Below are positions 18,389 through 25,606 of a stretch of DNA of 64,000 bases, piece by piece. The stretch is from NCBI RefSeq assembly GCF_032583975.1, contig NZ_JAWHTF010000002.1; one strand, given 5' to 3'. Every line of letters begins with the position of its first letter. Positions within the stretch are counted from its first letter, which is position 1. Below the pieces are notes generated by a model. That model worked only from the letters and a program-made list of their open reading frames with translations, made no database searches and was not told where the DNA came from. The DNA comes from Gilvirhabdus luticola (GTDB lineage: Bacteria; Bacteroidota; Bacteroidia; Flavobacteriales; Flavobacteriaceae). A program made the translations under genes and the position numbers.

Positions 18389-19576
18389 TTAGTCTAAAAT
18401 TTCAGTTACCTGACCAGCTCCAACTGTTCTACCTCCTTCACGGATAGCAAAACGAAGACCAACATTCATTGCAATTGGTTGAATTAATTCAACTGTAATT
18501 GTCAAGTTGTCACCTGGCATAACCATTTCTACTCCTGATGGTAAAGCAATATTTCCCGTTACATCCGTTGTACGAACATAGAATTGTGGACGATAATTGT
18601 TATGAAAAGGAGTGTGACGACCACCTTCTTCTTTTTTAAGGATATAGACCTCTGCTTTAAATTTAGCATGAGGTGTAACAGAACCTGTTTTACAGATTAC
18701 CATCCCTCTAGAAATTTGAGTCTTTTCAATACCTCTTAATAAAATACCTACGTTATCACCAGCTTCACCTCTATCTAATATTTTACGGAACATTTCAACT
18801 CCAGTAATAGTAGATGTTAATTTTTCAGCTCCCATTCCAATGATATCAACACTATCACCAGTATTAGCGATACCTGTTTCGATACGACCAGTTGCAACGG
18901 TACCACGACCAGTAATAGAGAATACATCTTCAATTGGCATTAAGAAAGGCTTATCTACATCTCTTTCTGGTAATTCAATCCAGCTGTCAACAGCTTCCAT
19001 CAATTCCATTACAGTATCAACCCATTTTTGCTCGCCGTTAAGTGCGCCTAAAGCAGAACCAGAAATTACAGGGCCATTATCACCGTCGTACTCATAGAAG
19101 TTTAATAAATCTCTAACTTCCATATCAACTAATTCTAAAAGCTCTTCGTCATCCACCATATCAACTTTGTTTAAGAAAACAACGATACGAGGAATACCAA
19201 CTTGACGACCTAATAAGATGTGCTCACGAGTTTGTGGCATTGGACCATCAGTAGCAGCTACTACAAGAATAGCTCCATCCATTTGAGCAGCACCAGTTAC
19301 CATGTTCTTAACGTAATCCGCGTGACCTGGACAGTCAACGTGAGCATAGTGACGATTTGCTGTTGAATATTCTACGTGTGATGTATTAATTGTAATACCT
19401 CTTTCTTTTTCTTCTGGAGCATTGTCGATAGAATCGAAACTTCTTACTTCAGACAATCCTGCATTAGCCAATACTGTAGTAATAGCAGCAGTTAAAGTTG
19501 TTTTACCGTGATCTACGTGTCCAATTGTACCTATATTTAAATGTGGTTTGGAACGATCAAAAGTTGCCTTTGCCAT
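18389..19576 (-). CDS. tuf: Elongation factor Tu
   Basis: A 395-residue GTPase that delivers aminoacyl-tRNA to the ribosome. The G1 loop GHVDHGKTT is at 19-27, with switch II DCPGHADYVKNM near 81-92 and NKVDM near 136-140. Domains II and III are complete, with the C-terminal REGGRTVGAGQVTEI. No Shine-Dalgarno sequence precedes it. Four tRNA genes lie upstream on the same strand and tRNA-Trp lies downstream, so it is probably part of a tRNA-tuf transcript. Only one copy is seen in the window. Confidence 0.99.
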   Translation of the reverse strand: MAKATFDRSKPHLNIGTIGHVDHGKTTLTAAITTVLANAGLSEVRSFDSIDNAPEEKERGITINTSHVEYSTANRHYAHVDCPGHADYVKNMVTGAAQMDGAILVVAATDGPMPQTREHILLGRQVGIPRIVVFLNKVDMVDDEELLELVDMEVRDLLNFYEYDGDNGPVISGSALGALNGEQKWVDTVMELMEAVDSWIELPERDVDKPFLMPIEDVFSITGRGTVATGRIETGIANTGDSVDIIGMGAEKLTSTITGVEMFRKILDRGEAGDNVGILLRGIEKTQISRGMVICKTGSVTPHAKFKAEVYILKKEEGGRHTPFHNNYRPQFYVRTTDVTGNIALPSGVEMVMPGDNLTITVELIQPIAMNVGLRFAIREGGRTVGAGQVTEILD

Positions 19577-19640
19577 GTTTTAATAATTTAATCTTTAGTT
19601 TATATAATATTAGTGTGTGTTATAATCTTTAATTTAATAG

Positions 19641-19712
19641 AGCCAATGACGGGATTTGAACCCGTGACCTCTTCCTTACCAAGGAAACGCTCTACCCCTG
19701 AGCTACACCGGC
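19641..19712 (-). tRNA. trnT: tRNA-Thr (anticodon GGT)
   Basis: The cloverleaf on the minus strand has acceptor GCCGGTG paired with CATTGGC (two G-U pairs), anticodon stem TTTCC/GGAAG around loop TTGGTAA, and T loop TTCAAAT. The anticodon is GGT. It is the tRNA gene immediately before tuf, the position of thrT before tufB in Escherichia coli. Confidence 0.95.
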
Positions 19713-19795
19713 TTTAGGTTTCAGGTTCAAAAGTTAAAGTTTAGAGTTACAATTTTAACTTAACAACTATTGTCTAATAACCATTAACTCATTAG

Positions 19796-19868
19796 AGCGG
19801 GAGACCGGGTTCGAACCGGCGACATTCAGCTTGGAAGGCTGACGCTCTACCAACTGAGCTACTCCCGC
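19796..19868 (-). tRNA. trnG: tRNA-Gly (anticodon TCC)
   Basis: Minus-strand cloverleaf with acceptor GCGGGAG/CTCCCGC, D arm AGCTCAGTTGGTAGAGC, anticodon stem TCAGC/GCTGA around loop CTTCCAA, and T loop TTCGAAC. The anticodon is TCC. It corresponds in position to glyT of Escherichia coli. Confidence 0.95.
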
Positions 19869-19894
19869 AATTATTTATTTATATTTTAATTATG

Positions 19895-19977
19895 TGGGGA
19901 GAGCAGGATTCGAACCTGCGAAGGTGAAAACCAACAGATTTACAGTCTGTCCTCGTTGGCCGCTTGAGTATCTCCCC
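19895..19977 (-). tRNA. trnY: tRNA-Tyr (anticodon GTA)
   Basis: Minus-strand cloverleaf of 83 bases with acceptor GGGGAGA/TCTCCCC, anticodon stem ACAGA/TCTGT around loop CTGTAAA, and a long variable arm, as expected for a class II tRNA. The anticodon is GTA. It matches tyrU in the conserved tRNA order. Confidence 0.95.
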
Positions 19978-20011
19978 TTAATTAAAACGTTTCATTCTGT
20001 TTAAGAACTTG

Positions 20012-20085
20012 AGCCGATAGAGGGACTCGAACCCACGACCTGCTGATTACAAATCAGCTGCTCTAGCCAGCTGAGCTATATCGGC
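20012..20085 (-). tRNA. trnT: tRNA-Thr (anticodon TGT)
   Basis: Minus-strand cloverleaf with acceptor GCCGATA/TATCGGC, D arm AGCTCAGCTGGCTAGAGC, anticodon stem GCTGA/TCAGC around loop TTTGTAA and T loop TTCGAGT. The anticodon is TGT. It is the first gene of the tRNA-tuf unit and matches thrU in Escherichia coli. Confidence 0.95.
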
Positions 20086-20106
20086 TTTTATTAACTTTTT
20101 TTCATA

Positions 20107-20134
20107 CAAAAAAGCCCGTTATTTCTAACGGACT
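20107..20134 (-). terminator. Intrinsic terminator after hpf
   Basis: Read on the minus strand, AGTCCGTTA (20134-20126), loop GAAA and TAACGGGCT (20121-20113) form a 9-bp stem with one G-U pair, followed by a T-run. It lies between hpf and the tRNA genes. Its left arm sits directly beside the -7 element of the tRNA-tuf promoter. Confidence 0.8.
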
Positions 20135-20135
20135 G

Positions 20136-20165
20136 CAAATGTATCGATTTATTTTTTTATTCAAA
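20136..20165 (-). promoter_or_regulatory. Promoter of the tRNA-tuf unit
   Basis: On the minus strand TTTG (20165-20162) is followed after 18 bases by TACATTTG (20143-20136), a textbook Bacteroidota -33/-7 pair. The expected start point, about 5-8 bases past the -7 element, falls inside the left arm of the hpf terminator hairpin. A transcript from this promoter would therefore lack part of that hairpin and escape it. Confidence 0.8.
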
Positions 20166-20185
20166 ACATTTTTTGAAATATTTTA

Positions 20186-20488
20186 TCATAAATATGTTCT
20201 TAATTTTTCTTTACGTTTTTTTAATTGTCTTTCTAGTGACGCAACTGCAATATCTGTCCCTTCTTCGAAGGTTTTGCATTGCTTTTTCACTACTAAACTA
20301 TCGCCTGGCACACTAAGTCTTGCTTCGAAAATTTTATTTTGTTTTTCGCTAGTATTTTCAACTTTTAAATAAACATCTGTTTTAATTACTTTGTCATAAA
20401 ACTGTTCTAATTTGTCCATACGTTTTTGAATAAAATCTATTAATTTTCGATCTGCATTAAAATTAACTGATTGTGTGTGTACTTTCAT
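20186..20488 (-). CDS. hpf: Ribosome hibernation promoting factor, short form
   Basis: A 100-residue protein of the HPF/RaiA family (sigma-54 modulation protein) that binds the 30S decoding centre and helps store inactive ribosomes. The fold is visible as KVHTQSVNFNADRKLIDFIQKRM, then a central VYLKVEN strand and a C-terminal basic helix SLERQLKKRKEKL. It lacks the C-terminal dimerisation domain of long HPF. The frame is open from a TTG at 20512, but the ATG at 20488 gives the usual family N-terminus and is preferred. It follows the xerC-like gene by 36 bases and ends in a terminator. Confidence 0.9.
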   Translation of the reverse strand: MKVHTQSVNFNADRKLIDFIQKRMDKLEQFYDKVIKTDVYLKVENTSEKQNKIFEARLSVPGDSLVVKKQCKTFEEGTDIAVASLERQLKKRKEKLRTYL

Positions 20489-20524
20489 TTTTTTGTATTT
20501 AGGGTTAGACAAAAGGTTTTGCTA

Positions 20525-21415
20525 TTACTTTTTACTTCTAGGATGTGCATTTAAATACACTTTTTTTAATTCTGCTATACTGTTGTGCGTATAAACTTGC
20601 GTAGCTGCTAGGCTAGAATGTCCTAAAAGTTCTTTCACAGCATTTAAATCTGCACCTTGGTTTAATAAGTGAGTTGCAAAAGAATGCCTTAATATATGAG
20701 GGCTCTTTTTCACTTTGGAAGATGCTAAACTAAAATAATCATTTATTATTCTGTAAACAAGTGTTTCGTAAATTTTCACACCCTTTTTTGTTAAAAATAA
20801 ATAATCATTGTCAACAATAATATTCAATCTGTTTCGATATTCTATATATTTATGGATAGTATCTATAACTGAACTTAACAACGGGACAAATCTCTCTTTA
20901 TTTCTCTTACCTAATACTTTTAACGTTTTATTATTAAAATCTAAATTTTGAAGTTTTAATTGAACCAGTTCTATACGACGAATTCCAGTAGAATAAAACA
21001 ATTCTATAATTAATTTATTACGCAGTCCTTCAAATGTATCTTCATGATGAATTTGGTCTAAAACACTCGTTATCTCAATTTCTGAAAATGGAATCTGAAC
21101 CTTTTTATTGGTTTTTAATGCTCTGTGCTTTGCTAAAGGGTTTGAATTTAAATCACCTACTTTTAGAAGAAACTTGAAATAGGAGTTTAATGCAGATACT
21201 TTTCTATTTACACTTCTGTTAGAAATTCCTTTCTCAACCAAACTAACTATCCAACTTCTAATTTGAGGATAATGAGCGTCTTTAATTTCATTTGTATCAA
21301 ATTCTATTTTTAAAAATTGCAGGAAATCTCCTAGATCCTTTTGATAAGCTTTTACAGTGAGCTCGGAATATTTTTTTTCTAACAAAAGATAATTTATAAA
21401 TGATTTGAAAGGCAT
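20525..21415 (-). CDS. xerC: Tyrosine recombinase of the XerC/XerD type
   Basis: A 296-residue site-specific recombinase with an N-terminal SAM-like DNA-binding domain (about 1-85) and a C-terminal catalytic domain. The full active-site set is present: Arg146 (STGIRR), Lys170, His240 and Arg243 (HILRHSFATH), His266 (LLGHSS) and the nucleophile Tyr275 (QVYTH). Length and its place among housekeeping genes favour chromosome-dimer resolution at dif rather than a mobile integrase. Whether it is the XerC or XerD partner cannot be settled by reading. It lies between rpsU, after a terminator, and hpf, with which it is probably cotranscribed. Confidence 0.85.
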   Translation of the reverse strand: MPFKSFINYLLLEKKYSELTVKAYQKDLGDFLQFLKIEFDTNEIKDAHYPQIRSWIVSLVEKGISNRSVNRKVSALNSYFKFLLKVGDLNSNPLAKHRALKTNKKVQIPFSEIEITSVLDQIHHEDTFEGLRNKLIIELFYSTGIRRIELVQLKLQNLDFNNKTLKVLGKRNKERFVPLLSSVIDTIHKYIEYRNRLNIIVDNDYLFLTKKGVKIYETLVYRIINDYFSLASSKVKKSPHILRHSFATHLLNQGADLNAVKELLGHSSLAATQVYTHNSIAELKKVYLNAHPRSKK

Positions 21416-21476
21416 TTCTAAATTTATAAGTATAAAGCTAAAAATACGAAGATTTATTGGTATTTAAATCTAGGGC

Positions 21477-21506
21477 AAAAAAAATTCCTGAACATTCAGG
21501 AATTTT
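21477..21506 (-). terminator. Intrinsic terminator after rpsU
   Basis: On the minus strand AAAATTCCTGAA and TTCAGGAATTTT (arms 21495-21506 and 21481-21492) form a 12-bp stem with a 2-base centre, followed by eight Ts. It separates rpsU from the recombinase gene 110 bases downstream. Confidence 0.85.
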
Positions 21507-21525
21507 AATTTTATCTGTTTAAAGA

Positions 21526-21723
21526 TTACATATTTTCTTCTGCGTCTCTCAAACGCTGAATATACTGCGCTTTTTGAATTTGAGCTCTACGTTCTACAGA
21601 GGGTTTTGTAAACTGTTTGCGCACTTGCAACTGACGTTTCGTACCAGTCTTATCAAACTTACGCTTAAAACGTTTTAACGCTCTATCTATATTTTCTCCT
21701 TCTTTTATTGGTATAATTAACAT
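21526..21723 (-). CDS. rpsU: 30S ribosomal protein S21
   Basis: A 65-residue basic protein of the 30S platform next to the 3' end of 16S rRNA. The sequence IIPIKEGENIDRALKRFKRKFDKTGTKRQLQVRK is typical. In Bacteroidota ribosomes bS21 takes part in hiding the anti-Shine-Dalgarno tail, which explains why the phylum rarely uses that signal. Its own gene is the exception: an exact AGGAGG lies 10 bases before the ATG. That fits autoregulation, with rpsU translated well only when ribosomes lack bS21. It has its own promoter and a terminator after it. Confidence 0.97.
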   Translation of the reverse strand: MLIIPIKEGENIDRALKRFKRKFDKTGTKRQLQVRKQFTKPSVERRAQIQKAQYIQRLRDAEENM

Positions 21724-21733
21724 AGTATCTTAA

Positions 21734-21739
21734 CCTCCT
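21734..21739 (-). promoter_or_regulatory. Strong Shine-Dalgarno site of rpsU
   Basis: The minus strand reads AGGAGG at 21739-21734, within GAGGAGGTTA, and the ATG follows after a 10-base spacer. I found no comparable motif before rplK, rplA, rplJ, rplL, nusG, tuf or prfC, so this site stands out. Confidence 0.9.
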
Positions 21740-21760
21740 CTCTTTTAGAATTTCGGTTGG

Positions 21761-21790
21761 CAAAGATAATTACTAATTCTTAAATTACAA
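21761..21790 (-). promoter_or_regulatory. Promoter of rpsU
   Basis: On the minus strand TTG (21790-21788) and TATCTTTG (21768-21761) are separated by 19 bases, an exact match to the Bacteroidota pattern. The inferred start point leaves a leader of about 30 bases that carries the AGGAGG. Confidence 0.8.
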
Positions 21791-21805
21791 TTAAAAATTA
21801 AAAAA

Positions 21806-22975
21806 TTATTTTGTAGCTGGTTTGTATTCTTTTTTATCAATAACTATTTTAGAAATAATCTCGCGAAGTATTTCTGATGTACCTCCTCCAATTGGTCCTA
21901 AACGGCTGTCACGAAATAAACGAGCCATTGGATACTCTTCCATATAACCATAACCACCTAAAAATTGTAGGCATTCGTAAACAACCTCGTCTGCCATTTT
22001 TGTAGATTGAAGTTTGGCTATGGTAGCTTCTTTTACAACATATTCTTCTTTATTTAATCTATATGCGACAGAATAGTTGTATTCTTTACAAATTTCCATC
22101 TGACTATACAAATCTGAAAACTTGTGTCTCAATGCTTGATATTGAGTTAAGCTTTTACCAAAAGTTTTTCTGTCGTTCATATATTGCAGTGCATATTCTA
22201 ATGCATATTCTGCCCGTGCATGAGCATTAATGGCCATTACTAATCGCTCTAACGCAAAATGCTGCATGATATAAGAAAAGCCTTTTCCTTCTTCTCCCAT
22301 TAAGTTAGCTACAGGAACATTAACATTATCAAATGCTATTTCGGCCGTATCTGAAGCTCGCCAACCTAACTTATCTAATTTAGTAACAGAAATTCCAGGG
22401 GTGTTGCTATCAACTACAAACATACTAATACCCTTATTTCCTAACTCTGGATTTGTTTTGGCAGCAACTACCATATAATCAGAATAATAACCATTAGTAA
22501 TAAATGTTTTAGAACCATTTAGAACATAATTGTTTCCACTTTTCACAGCAGTTGTTCTCATACCAGCCACATCACTACCACCAAAAGGTTCGGTCACACA
22601 AAGACATCCAATTTTTTCTCCAGAAATACTAGAGGATAAATATTTTTCCTTTATATCGTGGTTTCCCTCTTTATTAAGGTGCGTCATTGCTAAATAACAA
22701 TGTGCCCAAATAGCAGCAGCAAAACCTCCAGAGTTTATTTTTTGAAGTTCCTCTAATAAAATTACTGTATAAAAAAGATCTAAATCCAAGCCTCCATAGG
22801 CATCAGGATATGCTAGACCAAAATAACCCATTTTTCCAAACTTCTTCCAAATGAAACGTTCTATACTTCCATTTTTCTCCCATTTTTCAATATGTGGCAC
22901 CACTTCTTTCTGTAAAAAATCCTGAAGGCTTTTTCTAAAAAGTTGATGTTCTTCGCTGAAGTACATACTATTCAT
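21806..22975 (-). CDS. Acyl-CoA dehydrogenase, isovaleryl/long-chain-like active site
   Basis: A 389-residue FAD enzyme that oxidises acyl-CoA to trans-2-enoyl-CoA and passes electrons to ETF. The signatures CVTEPFGGSDVAGMRT (about 125-140) and QFLGGYGYMEEYPMARLFRD are present. At the C-terminal position where medium-chain enzymes carry the catalytic Glu (YEGTS) this protein has IGGGTSE, so Gly replaces Glu. The likely base is Glu243 in FALERLVMA, as in isovaleryl-CoA and long-chain dehydrogenases. That points to branched-chain or long-chain substrates. The start is MNSMYF; the second Met is three codons later. A promoter -7 element overlaps the end of the upstream gene. Confidence 0.9.
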   Translation of the reverse strand: MNSMYFSEEHQLFRKSLQDFLQKEVVPHIEKWEKNGSIERFIWKKFGKMGYFGLAYPDAYGGLDLDLFYTVILLEELQKINSGGFAAAIWAHCYLAMTHLNKEGNHDIKEKYLSSSISGEKIGCLCVTEPFGGSDVAGMRTTAVKSGNNYVLNGSKTFITNGYYSDYMVVAAKTNPELGNKGISMFVVDSNTPGISVTKLDKLGWRASDTAEIAFDNVNVPVANLMGEEGKGFSYIMQHFALERLVMAINAHARAEYALEYALQYMNDRKTFGKSLTQYQALRHKFSDLYSQMEICKEYNYSVAYRLNKEEYVVKEATIAKLQSTKMADEVVYECLQFLGGYGYMEEYPMARLFRDSRLGPIGGGTSEILREIISKIVIDKKEYKPATK

Positions 22976-22995
22976 ACATGCAATTTTTAAAATAT

Positions 22996-23865
22996 TTAAT
23001 CGAGGGTCAAATATAATTTAATTATCTCAATTTTATTTACAGGAAAGTCTTTTACTTTTAATAATTCATCCAGGGATTTATATCCTTCGCGCAAAGTTTT
23101 TTGCTCAATAATATTGTGCGCCAGTTGGTAGTCTATATGTTGGATGGTCACTAATTGTTCCGATGACGCGGTATTCAAATTTATTTTTTCAATCTGTCTT
23201 GGGGTTTTTACAGTAAACTGTTCTCCTATTCTTTCAATAACTTCAGGCGATAAACCATATACATCTTGTAGCTGAACATCTGCTATAAAGCCACCAACAA
23301 ATTTACTCCTAAAATTTACTATTCGTTCAGAGAGTGCTTTACCAATACCATTTACTCTTTGAAGCTGACTTGCAGTAGCAGTATTTAAGTCTAGTTTCTC
23401 TTCAAAAGATCTTGGAGTATTATAGTTTTTAAAAGCACTAGTATTTTGAGATTTTGGGTTTGTAACCCAATCTGGAAATTTGAAATAAGGTGAAATTGCA
23501 TTAAGTAAAGAATCTGAAACTTGAGTAACTTCTTGAAATTGCTTTACAGAATTAATCCACAAATTTTGTTCTCTATATTTTAACAATCTGTCTATCTCTT
23601 CATTACTCATTCCTAATGTATATCCCTTATAATCTGTAATAAAATTTGGATTGAAAGGATATATTACAGGCTTTCTATTTTCAATTTCAACTAGACGTAA
23701 TGAATCTATTTCTTTTTGAAATAATTCAAATTCAGCCTCATTATATTTAATTTCTTCTGAAGAAAAGTCTATAAAAAAATAGATGCATTGAAAAACTATG
23801 ATAAGAAATAACAATAAAAAAATCCCATTTCGTTGTCTTTTTGAAAACGTGAAATAGGATTTCAT
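22996..23865 (-). CDS. Membrane-anchored helix-hairpin-helix protein (ComEA-like)
   Basis: A 289-residue protein with a basic N-terminus, one membrane helix at about 15-32, then a periplasmic or cytoplasmic tail with repeated helix-hairpin-helix modules. Two are clear: LDLNTATASQLQRVNGIGKALSERIV (about 158-183) and INLNTASSEQLVTIQHIDYQLAHNIIE (about 228-254). A weaker module precedes them near 75-105 (LGMSNEEIDRLLKYREQNLW). The LNTA...L..GIG signature is that of ComEA-type DNA-binding domains used in natural transformation. In flavobacteria such proteins are common without a proven competence role. It starts 12 bases after agcS ends. Confidence 0.8.
   Translation of the reverse strand: MKSYFTFSKRQRNGIFLLLFLIIVFQCIYFFIDFSSEEIKYNEAEFELFQKEIDSLRLVEIENRKPVIYPFNPNFITDYKGYTLGMSNEEIDRLLKYREQNLWINSVKQFQEVTQVSDSLLNAISPYFKFPDWVTNPKSQNTSAFKNYNTPRSFEEKLDLNTATASQLQRVNGIGKALSERIVNFRSKFVGGFIADVQLQDVYGLSPEVIERIGEQFTVKTPRQIEKINLNTASSEQLVTIQHIDYQLAHNIIEQKTLREGYKSLDELLKVKDFPVNKIEIIKLYLTLD
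23008..23015 (-). promoter_or_regulatory. Possible -7 element for the acyl-CoA dehydrogenase
   Basis: TATATTTG on the minus strand is an exact -7 match 32 bases before the ATG at 22975 and lies inside the last codons of the helix-hairpin-helix gene. The nearest TTG is 12 bases upstream, which is short, so the promoter is only possible. Confidence 0.45.
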
Positions 23866-23877
23866 ATTTAATTTAAA

Positions 23878-25515
23878 TTAGTTTATCATTTTTTCTCTAA
23901 TAGCACTGACATAATTTGCCATTTCCTCTCTAACTTTAGGGAATAGGAAAAATAACCCAATCATATTAGGGAAAACTAAAGCTAAAATCATTGCGTCAGA
24001 AAATTTGATTACAGCATCTAACGTTGCTGCAGCTCCTATTACTATAAAGATTAAGAATAAAACTTTATAAACAGTATCTGCCGTTTTACCTTTACCAAAT
24101 AAATATTTCCATGATTGCAGACCATAATATGACCAAGATATCATCGTAGAAAAAGCAAATAAAACAATTGCAATAGTTAAGATATAGGAGAATCCTGGAA
24201 TTACTGAGTCAAAGGCCATAGAGGTTAAATCTACTCCTCCAATTGAACTTCCATCAGCATTTAGTAAAACACTACTTGCCGAATCTCCAGCTGCTCCGTA
24301 TTGAAAAACACTTTGCATATTACCACCATCAATATTAAAAAAGATGATTACTAAAGCTGTCATCGTACAAATAACAACCGTATCAATAAATGGTTCTAAA
24401 AGTGCTACTACACCTTCAGATGCAGGGTAATTTGTTTTTACTGCCGAATGTGCTATGGCTGCAGATCCTGCTCCAGCCTCATTAGAAAATGCTGCACGTT
24501 GAAATCCAACAATAAGCACACCTACCAAGCCACCAAGTCCAGCCATTGGAGTAAATGCACCATTAAAAATTAAGCCAAAAGCAGTTCCTATATCACTGAA
24601 ATTCGCAATAATTATAACTATTGCAGCTAGCACATAAATCCCTGCCATAAATGGGACAATTTTTTCGGTAATACTTGCAATTCTTTTAATTCCTCCTATG
24701 ATTACAATACCAACCAATACTGCTAAAATAATTCCGATAACAAAACCCATAGAGCCACCTTCAAGTCCTAGCATAGAAGAAATTTGAACTGTTGCTTGAT
24801 TTGATTGAAAAGCATTACCTCCTCCAAAAGACGCTCCAATACAAAGAATAGCAAATAAAGCCGCCAACACTTTTCCAATTCCCGCAAAACCTCTTTCTTT
24901 TAATCCTTTAGACAAATAATACATTGGCCCTCCATATACAGTACCATCTTCACCAACATCTCTATACTTTACACCTAAAGTACATTCTACAAATTTTGTT
25001 GACATTCCAATTAATCCACAAACAATCATCCAGAATGTAGCACCTGGACCACCAAGTGCAATAGCAACTGCAACACCTGCAATATTTCCTAAACCTACTG
25101 TTCCTGAAACTGCTGTTGCTAAAGCTTGAAAGTGCGATACTTCTCCTTCTTTACTTTCGTCTCTAATGGTGTCTGGAATATCACCATCTATTGCCATTTC
25201 AGGATCTCCTGCTGCATGACCTCCTTCAATCTCATCATATTTTCCTCTAACAGTATTTATTGCTAATGCAAACTTTGTGAAACTCGGGAATTTAAAATAT
25301 ACTGTAAAGAACGTAGCTCCTAATACTAAAAGAATTACTACAAAAGGAATATTATAAGAACCTAATGGTACGGTTGTTAAAACAAGATGTTCCCAACCAT
25401 CTGCTATCGGCATAAACCAATCGTTAATACGCTCATCTAGGCCTTTTTCAGCTTCTTGCGCAAATGTGATTAATGGTAAAAAAAGTGTGAAAATTGAAAG
25501 AAGATATTTCTTCAT
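23878..25515 (-). CDS. agcS: Sodium:alanine/glycine symporter family protein
   Basis: A 545-residue integral membrane transporter of the AGCS family, which takes up alanine or glycine with sodium. A cleavable signal-like segment (MKKYLLSIFTLFLPLITFAQ) comes first, then about eleven membrane helices. The family-typical GTVGLGNIAGVAVAIALGGPGA is near residues 138-159 and GFQRAAFSNEAGAGSAAIAHS near 337-357. An acidic cytoplasmic or periplasmic loop at about 92-122 (GGHAAGDPEMAIDGDIPD) is longer than in many homologues. It heads a minus-strand run with the helix-hairpin-helix gene. The exact amino acid carried is not readable. Confidence 0.88.
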   Translation of the reverse strand: MKKYLLSIFTLFLPLITFAQEAEKGLDERINDWFMPIADGWEHLVLTTVPLGSYNIPFVVILLVLGATFFTVYFKFPSFTKFALAINTVRGKYDEIEGGHAAGDPEMAIDGDIPDTIRDESKEGEVSHFQALATAVSGTVGLGNIAGVAVAIALGGPGATFWMIVCGLIGMSTKFVECTLGVKYRDVGEDGTVYGGPMYYLSKGLKERGFAGIGKVLAALFAILCIGASFGGGNAFQSNQATVQISSMLGLEGGSMGFVIGIILAVLVGIVIIGGIKRIASITEKIVPFMAGIYVLAAIVIIIANFSDIGTAFGLIFNGAFTPMAGLGGLVGVLIVGFQRAAFSNEAGAGSAAIAHSAVKTNYPASEGVVALLEPFIDTVVICTMTALVIIFFNIDGGNMQSVFQYGAAGDSASSVLLNADGSSIGGVDLTSMAFDSVIPGFSYILTIAIVLFAFSTMISWSYYGLQSWKYLFGKGKTADTVYKVLFLIFIVIGAAATLDAVIKFSDAMILALVFPNMIGLFFLFPKVREEMANYVSAIREKMIN

Positions 25516-25606
25516 AATAGTGAAAATATTAGTTAGTATTTTTAAAGAAAATTAAATTGATGCTGACAAGATGCTAAAAAAAATTGGTTTTTTAAAACAT
25601 CGCTCG

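Noticed and set aside
20525..21415. Integrase of a mobile element
   Set aside because: It is surrounded by housekeeping genes (rpsU, hpf, tRNAs, tuf), is the length of XerC/D, and shows no direct repeats or attachment sites at the neighbouring tRNA genes.
22996..23865. A competence operon around the ComEA-like gene
   Set aside because: No ComEC, ComF or DprA gene is nearby; the neighbours are an acyl-CoA dehydrogenase and a sodium symporter, so only the domain is called.
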